NCBI GenBank assembly: GCA_949127735.1 | Contig: CASBPX010000021.1 | Location: 1 to 55,808, forward strand | Direction: 5' to 3' | Source: Candidatus Obscuribacterales bacterium | GTDB lineage: Bacteria > Cyanobacteriota > Vampirovibrionia > Obscuribacterales > Obscuribacteraceae | DNA length: 55,808 nt | Part shown: positions 34,639 through 43,249 of the stretch, piece after piece | Layout of the letters: each line of letters opens with the position of its first letter | Position numbering within the stretch: position 1 is the stretch's first letter | Translations under genes and position numbers: made by a program | Notes under the pieces: model-generated | What the model was told of the DNA's origin: nothing | What the model saw: the letters and a program-made list of their open reading frames with translations, nothing else | The model's database searches: none

Positions 34639-35853
34639 ATGTCGGTGCAAGAAAACATCTCAGCCCCTGGCGAGCATCACAAAATAGTGATTGTGGGTGG
34701 CGGCACTGCTGGTATATCGGTGGCGCACAGGCTGATGCGGGCCATCGGCCAGGTGGGCATTGCCATTATTGAGCCTTCCAGCAAACACTATTACCAGCCC
34801 TTGTGGACACTTGTCGGGGCAGGCATTTGCCCAAAAGAAGAAAGTGAGCGAGATGAGTATTCGCTAATCCCTACTGGTGTGAAATGGATCAAAGATCATG
34901 TGGTCGATGTCAAGCCAGATAAGAATATTGTCAAGCTGCAAAGTGGCGTAGAAATTTCTTACGACTATCTCGTGATGGCCTCCGGTTTGCAAATAGACTG
35001 GCATAAAATCAAAGGTTTGCCGGAAGCTCTAGGTAAAAATGGAGTATGCAGCAATTACAGCTATGACCTGGTGCACAAAACCTGGGAATTCATTTCGCAG
35101 TTGAATGTCGGCACTGCTCTATTCACACAGCCAAACACACCAGTTAAATGTGGCGGCGCTCCTCAAAAAATTGCTTATCTGGCTGAAGATCATTTTGCCA
35201 TTCGCGGAGTGCGCGATAAGATCAAAGTGATTTTTGCCTCTGCCAATCCCAGTATTTTTTCAGTGAAAAAATATGCCAATAGTCTAACTAAAGTTTTAGA
35301 GCGCAAACATATAGAAACCAGGTTTCGCCAAGATCTGACTGAAATTGACGGCGAGGCTAAGCGAGCCACTTTTCAAAATCTTGACAGTGGCGAGACCACA
35401 GTTATTAATTACGACATGGTGCACGTCACTCCACCTATGAGTGCTCCAGACTTCATCAAGCGAAGTGAGCTGGCTGACAGCGCCGGTTGGGTAGATGTGA
35501 ATAAGAATACTTTGCAGCACAACCGCTTTGCCAATGTATTTGCTCTGGGTGACTGTTCTAATTTGCCCACTTCTAAAACCGGCGCCGCCATTCGCAAGCA
35601 GTCACCAATTGTGGTGGCAAATTTAATCAGTCAAATGCGCCAGGAAAAGCTTACCGGTCAATATGACGGCTACACGTCGTGCCCACTGGTGACCGGTTAT
35701 GGCAGTCTAATACTGGCAGAATTTGATTATGATTTGAACCCGCAGGAAAGCTTCCCTTTTGATCAATCGGAAGAGCGATACAGCATGTACATTTTTAAGA
35801 AAGACATTTTGCCGCAAATGTACTGGCACGGCATGATGAAAGGTTTGATGTAG
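34639..35853 (+). CDS. sqr: Sulfide:quinone oxidoreductase, mitochondrial SQOR-like type
   Basis: A 404-residue FAD flavoprotein oxidising sulfide to zero-valent sulfur and passing electrons to quinone. The dinucleotide site is VIVGGGTAGIS (17-27). The catalytic cysteines fit the mitochondrial SQOR type: Cys171 in TPVKCGGAPQKI and Cys348 in YDGYTSCPLVTGY, followed by LAEFDYDLNPQESFPFDQSEERYSMY, which closely resembles the human enzyme. The start is ATG at 34639, with GAGAGG about 8 bases upstream; a reading open to 34546 lacks support. No persulfide dioxygenase or thiosulfate transferase is adjacent; a small rhodanese lies 16 kb away. It is likely peripheral on the inner membrane and used for sulfide detoxification or energy. 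Confidence 0.95.
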   Translation: MSVQENISAPGEHHKIVIVGGGTAGISVAHRLMRAIGQVGIAIIEPSSKHYYQPLWTLVGAGICPKEESERDEYSLIPTGVKWIKDHVVDVKPDKNIVKLQSGVEISYDYLVMASGLQIDWHKIKGLPEALGKNGVCSNYSYDLVHKTWEFISQLNVGTALFTQPNTPVKCGGAPQKIAYLAEDHFAIRGVRDKIKVIFASANPSIFSVKKYANSLTKVLERKHIETRFRQDLTEIDGEAKRATFQNLDSGETTVINYDMVHVTPPMSAPDFIKRSELADSAGWVDVNKNTLQHNRFANVFALGDCSNLPTSKTGAAIRKQSPIVVANLISQMRQEKLTGQYDGYTSCPLVTGYGSLILAEFDYDLNPQESFPFDQSEERYSMYIFKKDILPQMYWHGMMKGLM

Positions 35854-35890
35854 GCAATTATTATTATCAAGTTTTTTGAGAGGAAAAATT

Positions 35891-37033
35891 ATGGCCATAA
35901 TGACAGGACTCTCGGGCAACGAACTATTTTGTCTGGATGCCAAAGGTTATACACCCGGAAATCTGGTTATCGGCAATAGTGTTTTCTCTCTCGGTTTTGT
36001 CGGCAGTCTGACGTCTGGTATCAAAACACTGGGTGGAGGAGAAATTCACGAACTGACCGAGTTGATTCGCGAAGGGCGCGAGATGGCTTACATGCGCATG
36101 ATCGAAGAAGCGCGGCGCCATGTTGGTGCGGGAGTGACAGGTGTCACGAACCAGCTGATTTTTCACGATGCTAATGTTGAGTATTTGTCAATCGGTTCGG
36201 CAGTGCACCGCGAAGGCGAAAGCAATGCCGATATCCCATTTTCCACATCGGCTAATGGGCAAGAATTATATTGTCAGCTTGATTGTGGTTTTCATCCTTT
36301 GCGTTTCGTTTTTGGCAATGTCGCTTATTCAATTGGTATTGGCGGCGGTGTCATGGGAACTTTGCGTAGTTTGCAAGCTGGTGAAGTACATGAATTTTCC
36401 GGCATGCTAAATAAAACCAGGCATCTGGCTCTCGAGCGCATTTCGCATGAGGCTCGAGAAGCGGGAGCCAACGCTGTTTTAGGCATCCAAACGACCATTG
36501 CTCCGCTAATTGGCATTCAAGAAATGGTGATGACCGGCACAGCGTCATATCACGAAAATTTGCCGGAAGAGTTTAAGCAAACCCCAATTACAAGCGATTT
36601 GACTAACGAAGAAATGTGGAATGTAATTAGCCTTGGATATTGCCCTATTCGGCTGGTGCTGGGCGTTTCGGTATTTTCTATAGGCCTGGCCGGTGGCCTC
36701 AAGGCCATGTTCAAGAGTTTTGTGCGAGGGGAAATTAAGGAGCTGACCTATCAGATTTATCAAGCTCGCCTCAAGGCCCTGGCCATGATTTCCGCAGAAG
36801 CCGAGACTTTTGCCGCTGATGACGTAGTAGGCATCAAGACTTATGTTTACGAACTCGGTGGCGGCATGATTGAACTTCTAGCCATCGGTACTGCAATCAA
36901 GAAAATGCCCAATATAAAAGTTCTGTCGAAAAGTTTGATTGTTCAAGCCGTAATCAAAGACACAGAAACGTTCTCTAACAAAGCCGCTGTTCAGGCTACT
37001 TTAGCCAGGCAAGCCGTATCAATGGGTGACTAG
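35891..37033 (+). CDS. Triple YbjQ-like (UPF0145-type) repeat protein
   Basis: A 380-residue soluble protein of three homologous units: about 11-105, 124-220 and 238-336. Each repeats the order LGY-P-LV-G-SVFS-G-GG, then GE(I/V)HE(L/F), a helix with an (R/K)-x-x-A-x-x-(M/R) core, and GA-x-x-V-x-GI. This matches the YbjQ/UPF0145 domain, which normally forms pentamers of about 100-residue subunits. A chain with three units is unusual; metal binding is suspected for the family but unproven. The start is ATG at 35891, with GAGAGG 8 bases upstream. It follows the SQR gene by 37 bases and is probably co-transcribed. Its stop codon lies inside a 15-bp tandem repeat. Confidence 0.88.
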   Translation: MAIMTGLSGNELFCLDAKGYTPGNLVIGNSVFSLGFVGSLTSGIKTLGGGEIHELTELIREGREMAYMRMIEEARRHVGAGVTGVTNQLIFHDANVEYLSIGSAVHREGESNADIPFSTSANGQELYCQLDCGFHPLRFVFGNVAYSIGIGGGVMGTLRSLQAGEVHEFSGMLNKTRHLALERISHEAREAGANAVLGIQTTIAPLIGIQEMVMTGTASYHENLPEEFKQTPITSDLTNEEMWNVISLGYCPIRLVLGVSVFSIGLAGGLKAMFKSFVRGEIKELTYQIYQARLKALAMISAEAETFAADDVVGIKTYVYELGGGMIELLAIGTAIKKMPNIKVLSKSLIVQAVIKDTETFSNKAAVQATLARQAVSMGD

Positions 37034-37091
37034 TTCAGCTTTGACTAGTTCAGCTTTGACTAGTTCAGCTTTGACTATTCAGCTTTGACTT
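37027..37091 (+). repeat. Tandem 15-bp repeat overlapping the end of the YbjQ-repeat gene
   Basis: TGACTAGTTCAGCTT occurs three times exactly (37027-37041, 37042-37056, 37057-37071), then once with one base lost (37072-37085) and as a partial unit. The stop codon TAG of the YbjQ-repeat gene falls in the first copy, so repeat gain or loss would not alter the protein. Slippage duplication in the 60-base gap before ruvX is the simplest origin. Confidence 0.85.
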
Positions 37092-37093
37092 AG

Positions 37094-37534
37094 TCAGGCA
37101 ATGGGCGGCGGTGTTTTGCGGTCTAAATATTTCTGCAAAATTATAGCTGCGGCCTGTTTATCTACCATATCTCGATTATGGCCGGTCTTCACTCCCTGTA
37201 GAGTGAGGGTACGAATGGCAGAAATAGTTGTCAGCCTTTCGTCTTCATAAACTATTGGTAAACCAGTAGCATTGGCCAACTTCTTGGCAAATGATTTGAC
37301 CTTTTCGGCCTGGTCGCCGGTAGAACCGTCCATGTTGTAAGGAAGTCCTATGACAATCTGAACAGCGCCATGACGCGCAGCCAGAGAGGCAATATTGTCT
37401 ACATCTGTGCGCATGTTGACTCTGTGGATAGTCTCAATGCCCGCTGCCGTATATCCAAGCGGATCTGAAATAGCGACGCCAATGCGTTTGTCGCCGACAT
37501 CTAGGCCAATCATGCGTGGTTTCAAATTGCTCAT
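37094..37534 (-). CDS. ruvX: Putative pre-16S rRNA nuclease / Holliday junction resolvase YqgF
   Basis: A 146-residue RNase H-fold nuclease. IGLDVGDKRIGVAISDP (around 9-25) supplies the first acidic residue, GLPYNMDGS (62-70) the second region, and YEDERLTT (97-104) the catalytic glutamate. The DMVDKQAAAIILQ tail matches the family. In E. coli YqgF trims the 16S rRNA 5' end. The start is ATG at 37534. It is convergent with the YbjQ-repeat gene and divergent from sixA. Confidence 0.96.
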   Translation of the reverse strand: MSNLKPRMIGLDVGDKRIGVAISDPLGYTAAGIETIHRVNMRTDVDNIASLAARHGAVQIVIGLPYNMDGSTGDQAEKVKSFAKKLANATGLPIVYEDERLTTISAIRTLTLQGVKTGHNRDMVDKQAAAIILQKYLDRKTPPPIA

Positions 37535-37624
37535 CTAGTAAATATTACATGGTCGAATGGCTTTTCTAAGCACCCAAAATCCTACGGCTGTAAAATAGCG
37601 AAGCACGATAGTAGCGAGGTTGCC

Positions 37625-38116
37625 ATGAGACTGTATTTGGTGAGACACGGAATCGCCTCCGAACGTCTCGGTTCTGGAATTACAAGAGACGCAGATAGAC
37701 CGCTCACTGATCAGGGCAAAGAAGAGATGCGTATAGTTGCTCGTGGTCTTTCCAAGCTTAATGTGAAACCAGATGTGGTGCTTTCGAGCCCTCTTGTGCG
37801 CACCAGAGAAACGGCTGAAATTCTTGTGGCCGAGTTTGGTTGCGAACTGAAGTTTTCTGATGCCCTGGCACCAGGTGTAACAGCCAGCAATGTGTGGAAA
37901 AGTATCGCCCGTTATCCGGAAGCCGAGCAAATTGTGTTGGTGGGGCATGAACCAGATATGGGAATGCTGGTCAGCCAGCTAGTTTTTGCTGGTCCTGAGT
38001 TTGAGATGCCATTTAAAAAAGCTGGTGTCTGCCGCGTTGACGTTGCTGATATTCCACCTACATCTCCAGGAACAATTAAGTGGTTTATTCCGCCTAAAGT
38101 ATTTCATTCTCTATAA
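37625..38116 (+). CDS. sixA: Phosphohistidine phosphatase SixA
   Basis: A 163-residue histidine phosphatase of the RHG branch. RHG (7-9) in LYLVRHGIAS carries the phospho-accepting histidine. SSPLVRTRETAEIL and VLVGHEPDM supply the second arginine and histidine. SixA dephosphorylates phosphohistidine in phosphorelay or phosphotransferase proteins. A free-standing Hpt protein lies about 10 kb downstream, a possible but unproven target. The start is ATG at 37625, with GAGG 5 bases upstream. The next gene follows after 12 bases, so the two form an operon. Confidence 0.94.
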   Translation: MRLYLVRHGIASERLGSGITRDADRPLTDQGKEEMRIVARGLSKLNVKPDVVLSSPLVRTRETAEILVAEFGCELKFSDALAPGVTASNVWKSIARYPEAEQIVLVGHEPDMGMLVSQLVFAGPEFEMPFKKAGVCRVDVADIPPTSPGTIKWFIPPKVFHSL

Positions 38117-38128
38117 AAGGTCGGTCTT

Positions 38129-38530
38129 ATGCTCAAAATTTTTCTCTCCATGCTTATTGTGCTTGCCACTTCTGCACCACCCGCTTTTTCAAATTCGTTG
38201 CATATACAAGTTAAGAACGAAGCGGCCACAGGTACTTCTGCTGCCGGCATCGACGCTTATGGTCAAGACTTGATGCGCCGCTTAGCTGCAGCTTTTGTGC
38301 CACCGATTTGCAGTCAATCAAAACTCGTGCAAGTCGACTTTGATGTGGCCAAAAATGGCACCATGTCAAATCCAACGATTGTGGTTTCGTCCAAAATTCC
38401 AATTCTTGACGAGAGTGTTTTAAAGGCCGTCAATCTGGCCGCTCCTACTTTTCGCGCTCTGCCTGAGGGCTCACCAGCAGCGGTGCACTTTTCGGCCGAG
38501 TTTGATTATGTGATTGGCGTCAATAAATAA
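38129..38530 (+). CDS. Secreted protein with TonB C-terminal-like domain
   Basis: A 133-residue protein with a signal peptide (MLKIFLSMLIVLATSAPPAF, cleavage about residue 21) and a beta-rich domain from about 45 to 130: VQVDFDVAKNGTMSNPTIVVSSKIPILDESVLKAVNLAAP, PLP-like RALPEG and FSAEFDYVI. This is the TonB C-terminal fold without the usual N-terminal membrane anchor and proline-rich region. It may bind an envelope partner. It is coupled closely to sixA (12 bases) and convergent with the DUF6159-like gene. Confidence 0.88.
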   Translation: MLKIFLSMLIVLATSAPPAFSNSLHIQVKNEAATGTSAAGIDAYGQDLMRRLAAAFVPPICSQSKLVQVDFDVAKNGTMSNPTIVVSSKIPILDESVLKAVNLAAPTFRALPEGSPAAVHFSAEFDYVIGVNK

Positions 38531-38544
38531 GACCGCTGCTGGAA

Positions 38545-39573
38545 TCAGGCCATTGCTGCTGCAAGTGGAGCAGGCATAGCGTAGTTGAGACGCTCAGCTT
38601 CTGTCAGAGCCTCAGCTTCAATTGCCCAGACATATAGGCAGGTGAAAAATGCTGCTCTTATATAGATTGACATGGCGGTGACCACAATTACAGTGGAACC
38701 CCAGATCGCACCACCAAGGAGCACCAGCGGCGAGGCTAGAGACATGTGTGAGACGTAGGCATAAGAGAATCCGGCGATACCGCCGCCGGCTACCAGTAAC
38801 AGCACTACGCGATTGATCGTATCAATACCGATTTCGCCGACACCGATAGTAATCAAATTACCTTGTCCGATGCGGTCCGATCGCTTGAGGGCGCCCCAGA
38901 ACGAAGTGCCTTCAATGACAATGGCTGGCAAAATCAAGTGTCCGGCCATGGTCCAGAAAATTTCCACAATACTCGATAAGAAATTGACGCCCATGCCAAA
39001 CACGCCTGAACCGCGCTTATCGCGCATAAAGCGAGCAATGCGTTTGGCAATTAGAGTTACCAGACCAAGAGTAATGATGGCGGGAAGCGAGCTAAAAACA
39101 GCGGCACATGAGGTCGAGAATTTGCCGGAACCGGCACCCTCGGTCAAATGGCTGTAGACCAGCGCAGTAGTAACCCCTTCGAGGAAGCGGTTAGTTAACC
39201 ACCAGAGAGACAATATGGCGATCACGGCAAAAACTGCGTCAGGGCTGGCGGCTTGCTGAAGCGCGCCTACGCCGCTCTGGTCCCAGGGGCCGTTGAGGGC
39301 TGTCTGGCCGAGAAACTGTTGTATGCCTTCGGGTGTAGCGGTAACTTGCTTGGCGGCGTGGTGAGTCTGGCTTTTCAGTGCATGAGCCGCTCCGCTGGCG
39401 GCACTTTGACCTGTGGCTGCCAGACGTGATTTTCCTTCAAGGAAAAGCATAATGGCAAAGAAAAAATTGCTAAAGACAGTCAGTATTGCCGGGAAGAGCA
39501 ATCGTTTATCTTGCCAGCCCATTTTAATGGCTGCCATTATCATCTTAAAGCCCCGACCAAATGATTCAAACAT
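38545..39573 (-). CDS. Integral membrane protein, DUF6159-like
   Basis: A 342-residue protein with six or so hydrophobic helices. The N-terminus (SFGRGFKMIMAAIKMGWQDKRLLFPAIL) and the segment ILPAIVIEGTSFWGALKRSD match DUF6159 proteins. An Ala/Gln/Thr-rich soluble stretch (about 48-95) lies between the first helices. Function is unknown for the family. The start is ATG at 39573. Upstream, the 241-base gap to 39815 holds a hairpin and no gene. Confidence 0.85.
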   Translation of the reverse strand: MFESFGRGFKMIMAAIKMGWQDKRLLFPAILTVFSNFFFAIMLFLEGKSRLAATGQSAASGAAHALKSQTHHAAKQVTATPEGIQQFLGQTALNGPWDQSGVGALQQAASPDAVFAVIAILSLWWLTNRFLEGVTTALVYSHLTEGAGSGKFSTSCAAVFSSLPAIITLGLVTLIAKRIARFMRDKRGSGVFGMGVNFLSSIVEIFWTMAGHLILPAIVIEGTSFWGALKRSDRIGQGNLITIGVGEIGIDTINRVVLLLVAGGGIAGFSYAYVSHMSLASPLVLLGGAIWGSTVIVVTAMSIYIRAAFFTCLYVWAIEAEALTEAERLNYAMPAPLAAAMA

Positions 39574-39620
39574 GACTCATATCCTCTAACGGCTTGTGCC
39601 GCATGGCCTTTGAATAGAAT

Positions 39621-39636
39621 TTGCCCAATCGGGCAA
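39621..39636. other. Small hairpin in the 241-base gap 39574-39814
   Basis: TTGCCC (39621-39626) pairs with GGGCAA (39631-39636) around AATC. A T-run follows on the plus strand (GCTTTT), so it would stop plus-strand transcription, although both flanking genes are on the minus strand. It may be part of the leader of the DUF6159-like gene. I see nothing else in this gap. Confidence 0.35.
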
Positions 39637-39814
39637 GCTTTTAGTAAGAAAAGCCGAAAACCCGTAAAGGTTTACTGGCTGGTCATAAGCGACCTTTGAG
39701 GTAATCTCTAGAAGATAACACTCGTTGACCAGGAAGCGGCCAGTGCTCTATGAAACCTCGCCTGTATTGTAATTAGTTGCCAAGCGAATGTAAAGAACTT
39801 TTTTAACCTTTGCG

Positions 39815-41746
39815 CTAAATTTTTTCAATTTCCAGATCTTCCTCCGGATACATTGAGTCTAGAACAGCCTGATATTTGGCTGTGACAAACTTGCGCTTAA
39901 CCTTAAAAGTCGGGGTGAGCTCCTCTTCTTCCACTGTAAAGTCGTTGTCTAAAATCTCGTAGCGCTTGATGCGTTCGAATGTAGCCAGAGCCTGATTAAT
40001 GCGGTTGACCGCCGCGTCGACTTCTTCTTTAATCAAGGGGTGCTGGTAAAGTTCTTCTACTTTCTTATAGCTCAGCTTGTGGCGGTCGGCCACACTTTTA
40101 ACCATATCTTGGTTGAGAGTGAGGAGGCAGGTTATAAATTTGCGCCGGTCACCGTAAACCAGGCAGTGACTAATAAAAGCTTCGCCTTTGAACAGATTTT
40201 CAATGTACTGCGGAGCCACGTGTTTGCCGCCGGCAGTAATAATGATGTCTTTTTTGCGGTCTTTAATAATGATGAAACCGTCATTATCAATGGCGGCAAT
40301 ATCGCCGGTTTTAAACCAACCGTCTTCGAAAGCTTCCGCTGTCGCTTCGGGGTTTTTGTAGTAAGTAGAAAAAACGCTGGGCCCTTTAACTAAAAGTTCT
40401 CCGTCTTCAGCCACTTTCACTTCTATGCCGTTGAGCGGTTTGCCCACCGTACCTGGTCTGTTGGTTTCAAGGGCATTACAGGCAAGCGGTGCGCTGGTTT
40501 CAGTCAGGCCATAACCTTCTAAAATATTGAGCCCGATGGTGTCGAAAAAGCGTTGCACCTCCGGCGGAAGTGGGGCAGCACCAGAAATTAGCATGCGCAG
40601 GCGACCGCCAAACCGCCGTCTGATTTTAGAAAATACCAGACGATCTGCCGCTCTGAGTTCTGCTGCGTGCAATTGTTTGATGATGGCGTTTTTTGTATCT
40701 GGTGCAGTGGGGCGAACGATTTTGGCAGCGTTTTGAGCGCTTGCGCTAGCCTTCTCTCTTTCACCCTCGTTGTCAACTTCACCAGAAAATGAGCCATTGC
40801 TTGGTGTCACCAACGGTGGCTTCTTGTTCAAGCCGAAGGCCCAGTTGATCAAAATTTGCTGCGCTTTAGGCAGATTTTTAACTTCACTTTGAATGCGCTG
40901 ATAGGCTTTTTCGTAAAAGCGCGGAACCCCGTTAATAATAGTGGGATGAGTTTCAGTCATATTGCGCGGCACGGCTTCAATTGCCTCAGCATAAGCCAGC
41001 GGAACGCCGCCGTATATGCTCAAGAACTGCCCACCTACTCGTTCGTATACGTGTGAAAGCGGCAGGAAAGAAAGGGCCAGATCATTTTCAGAAAAATGCA
41101 TGCGCTGATCAACTGCCTTGCAGACGGCAAAAATGTTGTGATGCGAAAGCATCACTCCTTTCGGAATACCAGTGGTGCCAGATGTGTAAACAATCGATGC
41201 CACTGTATCTGGTGTTATATGCTTTTTGCAATCTTGCACCAGATCTTTGTGTGAAAGTAAGTGTACTTCTCCGTCTTTGAGCAAATCGTCCCATTTAAGA
41301 ATGCGCAATTTTTCTGATGATGGTGGGGCGTTGCCATCCAGCATCACCACAAATTGCAATTTGGGTGCCAAAGTGGGGCGATCTAAAATTTTACGCAGCT
41401 GAAATTCATTCTCTACAAAAATTCCAATAGAATCGCTGTGCTGAATAAGAAAATCAACTTCTGGTGCGTTTAAAGTTGGATAGATAGGAATTGTTACCGC
41501 ACCAAGCGAAAGAGTGGCAAGATCTGACCATGTCCATTTAGGATTTGGCTGCGATAAAATCGAAATGTGAGTGCCCGCTGCTACACCAAGTTTAGCCAGA
41601 CCGCCCATGGCAAGCTCTACGACGCGCCCGTGTTCGCGCCAGATAACTGGTGTATATGTGCCTTGCACTTTATGATAGATGGCGGGTTTTTCACCAGACT
41701 GTACACGCCGCCAGAAGACATCGATAATTGTCTTTTCACTGTCCAT
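39815..41746 (-). CDS. Long-chain acyl-CoA synthetase (FadD15-like AMP-binding enzyme)
   Basis: A 643-residue adenylate-forming enzyme activating fatty acids. Motifs are YTSGTTGIPKGVMLSHHN (A3, about 190-207), GYGLTETSAPL (A5), GWFKTGDIAAIDNDGF (A7) and DRKKDIIITAGGKHVAP (A8). The GGKHVAP A8 form and the length near 600-640 are typical of the FadD15 group. A charged, low-complexity insertion (about 320-355, GEVDNEGEREKASASAQ) interrupts the middle. The start is ATG at 41746. It follows cutA by 31 bases and the two-domain hydrolase gene before that, so the three form an operon. A second acyl-CoA synthetase is encoded at 44495. Confidence 0.94.
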   Translation of the reverse strand: MDSEKTIIDVFWRRVQSGEKPAIYHKVQGTYTPVIWREHGRVVELAMGGLAKLGVAAGTHISILSQPNPKWTWSDLATLSLGAVTIPIYPTLNAPEVDFLIQHSDSIGIFVENEFQLRKILDRPTLAPKLQFVVMLDGNAPPSSEKLRILKWDDLLKDGEVHLLSHKDLVQDCKKHITPDTVASIVYTSGTTGIPKGVMLSHHNIFAVCKAVDQRMHFSENDLALSFLPLSHVYERVGGQFLSIYGGVPLAYAEAIEAVPRNMTETHPTIINGVPRFYEKAYQRIQSEVKNLPKAQQILINWAFGLNKKPPLVTPSNGSFSGEVDNEGEREKASASAQNAAKIVRPTAPDTKNAIIKQLHAAELRAADRLVFSKIRRRFGGRLRMLISGAAPLPPEVQRFFDTIGLNILEGYGLTETSAPLACNALETNRPGTVGKPLNGIEVKVAEDGELLVKGPSVFSTYYKNPEATAEAFEDGWFKTGDIAAIDNDGFIIIKDRKKDIIITAGGKHVAPQYIENLFKGEAFISHCLVYGDRRKFITCLLTLNQDMVKSVADRHKLSYKKVEELYQHPLIKEEVDAAVNRINQALATFERIKRYEILDNDFTVEEEELTPTFKVKRKFVTAKYQAVLDSMYPEEDLEIEKI

Positions 41747-41777
41747 GCGTGTTGAACCCTATCAATTTGATCCTGCT

Positions 41778-42101
41778 TCAGTCTTTTGTCTTAGATGCCG
41801 AATTGAGCCACTCTAAATATGGTGCATATCCTTTATCTATAGCCAAGCAAATTATTTCTGGAATTTCGTAAGAGTGCAGTTCTTTTATTCTTGCTTCGAG
41901 TCTATCGTAAACGATGGAAGATGATTTGATCACAAGAAGTGTTTCTTGATCTTTGACGATTTCACCTTTCCATTGATAAACGGATGTCACTTTCGGCAAA
42001 ATATTGATGCAAGCGACCAGTCGTTCTTGCACTAGAGTCTCGCTGATCTGTTCAGCTTCAGACTGAGGGCAACTAACAAGTACCACCACTTCTCCGGCCA
42101 T
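41778..42101 (-). CDS. cutA: Divalent cation tolerance protein CutA
   Basis: A 107-residue trimeric protein linked to copper and other divalent metals in E. coli, though its role elsewhere is unclear. The family pattern is clear: VLVSCPQSEAEQISETLVQERLVACINILPKVTSVYQWKGEIVKDQETLLVIKS, then the KELHSYEIPEIICL core. The length is normal. The start overlaps the upstream stop (TGATG), so it is co-translated with the two-domain hydrolase gene and precedes fadD. Confidence 0.96.
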   Translation of the reverse strand: MAGEVVVLVSCPQSEAEQISETLVQERLVACINILPKVTSVYQWKGEIVKDQETLLVIKSSSIVYDRLEARIKELHSYEIPEIICLAIDKGYAPYLEWLNSASKTKD

Positions 42102-43249
42102 CAGTCACTACTCTTGGCTAATTCGCTTCCGGCTTCGGCAATAAATGAGGCGATTAATTCAGCCGCCCGCTGAAACTGCAATGACTGAAGACGGGGCATA
42201 CGATAACGTTTGTGCAGACGAATGATTACCACCGGCACTTTCAATTCGTTGGCGGCATAGTCGGCAAATGGTCGCAAATTTTGATCAAAGCTGCGCGCGC
42301 CAATTGCTTCGAGTTCACAAAGCCTCAATTTTAGCCGGCTTTCATAGTCTTCATAGACTGAAGGTTCGCCGTAAGCAGAAATTTGTACACCCGGCGCCTC
42401 TTGCCAGGTGGAGCCCATAAGCATTACTACAAGACCAACCTGACCACCCTTGACGATATCGGTAAATACCCGTCTGAAGGGCGTCTCCAGATACCAGCAG
42501 GGGTCAGCCACCATGCAAAAATTGCTCATCAATGTGTGGCAGCCGGTCATGCGATTGAGCAAAGCTGACATGCTTCCGGTAAAAGATTCTTGCTCGTAAA
42601 ATTCGCCTTCACGCCAGTGAGCTGTGGCATGGGGCGCCACCACCAGTACCGGCAAATCGCCACCTAAAAACTTGTAGTCAGGTTCGCCTGAAGGTGGCAT
42701 TTGTTCATACCGTTCCGCCAGTAGCGATTCGTATTGCACCGCCCAATCGACAGGATCAACTTGCGGCTGCTGGCCGATGATGTATTGCAGAGCATGATCT
42801 AATTCGTTAAATCGAGCTTGTGAATGCGACAGCACCCAGGGGTTGAAAGGCGAAGGACCAACCACGGTCACCATTTTGCCCCGGCGGTGAGCATAAAACA
42901 TTTCCATGGCGGCGCCGTAGCTGGGACGCTCGAGATTGGCGAGCAAACCGTCACTTTGATCAATCAGTTCGAGAGCCCGTTGCACTCGTTGATCTGACGA
43001 CCCGGCAATCTCAATGGCGTCTAAAAAGTCAACTTCAGACCAGGCAAATTCAAGTGGATTAATCACCCGCAGGCCGTGGTTTTGTAGCCTCGTCAGAGCA
43101 AACGTGCGCCAATCTGGATTATTCAGATTATTGAATGCTGCCGCCGCCGTCTGTGACAGCTGGGCGGGATCGATAGATCCACCGGTTAGGTAAATTGACG
43201 ACAGGAGCGACAATTTCGACTTCTTCCTTTTGAGTTTTACCCTGAACAA
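42101..43249 (-). CDS. Two-domain protein: nucleoside deoxyribosyltransferase-like plus N-formylglutamate amidohydrolase-like
   Basis: A 382-residue protein not matching a single known family. Residues about 17-160 look like a nucleoside 2-deoxyribosyltransferase: IYLTGGSID (19-27), RVINPLEF (61-68), SDGLLANLERPSYGAAMEMFYA (99-120) with Glu116 in the place of the catalytic nucleophile. Residues about 195-375 resemble N-formylglutamate amidohydrolases: PVLVVAPHATAHWREGEFYEQE (200-221), with His207, His211 and Glu215 as possible metal ligands. The fusion may couple removal of a modified nucleotide with amide hydrolysis, but that is speculative. TTG at 43249 lacks a good ribosome site, so a later TTG after GGAAG is possible. 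It is first in the operon with cutA and fadD. Confidence 0.78.
   Translation of the reverse strand: MFRVKLKRKKSKLSLLSSIYLTGGSIDPAQLSQTAAAAFNNLNNPDWRTFALTRLQNHGLRVINPLEFAWSEVDFLDAIEIAGSSDQRVQRALELIDQSDGLLANLERPSYGAAMEMFYAHRRGKMVTVVGPSPFNPWVLSHSQARFNELDHALQYIIGQQPQVDPVDWAVQYESLLAERYEQMPPSGEPDYKFLGGDLPVLVVAPHATAHWREGEFYEQESFTGSMSALLNRMTGCHTLMSNFCMVADPCWYLETPFRRVFTDIVKGGQVGLVVMLMGSTWQEAPGVQISAYGEPSVYEDYESRLKLRLCELEAIGARSFDQNLRPFADYAANELKVPVVIIRLHKRYRMPRLQSLQFQRAAELIASFIAEAGSELAKSSD

Noticed and set aside
37535-37948. Long minus-strand frame opposite sixA
   Set aside because: The plus strand carries a clear RHG phosphatase with a good start; the reverse frame has no domain pattern.
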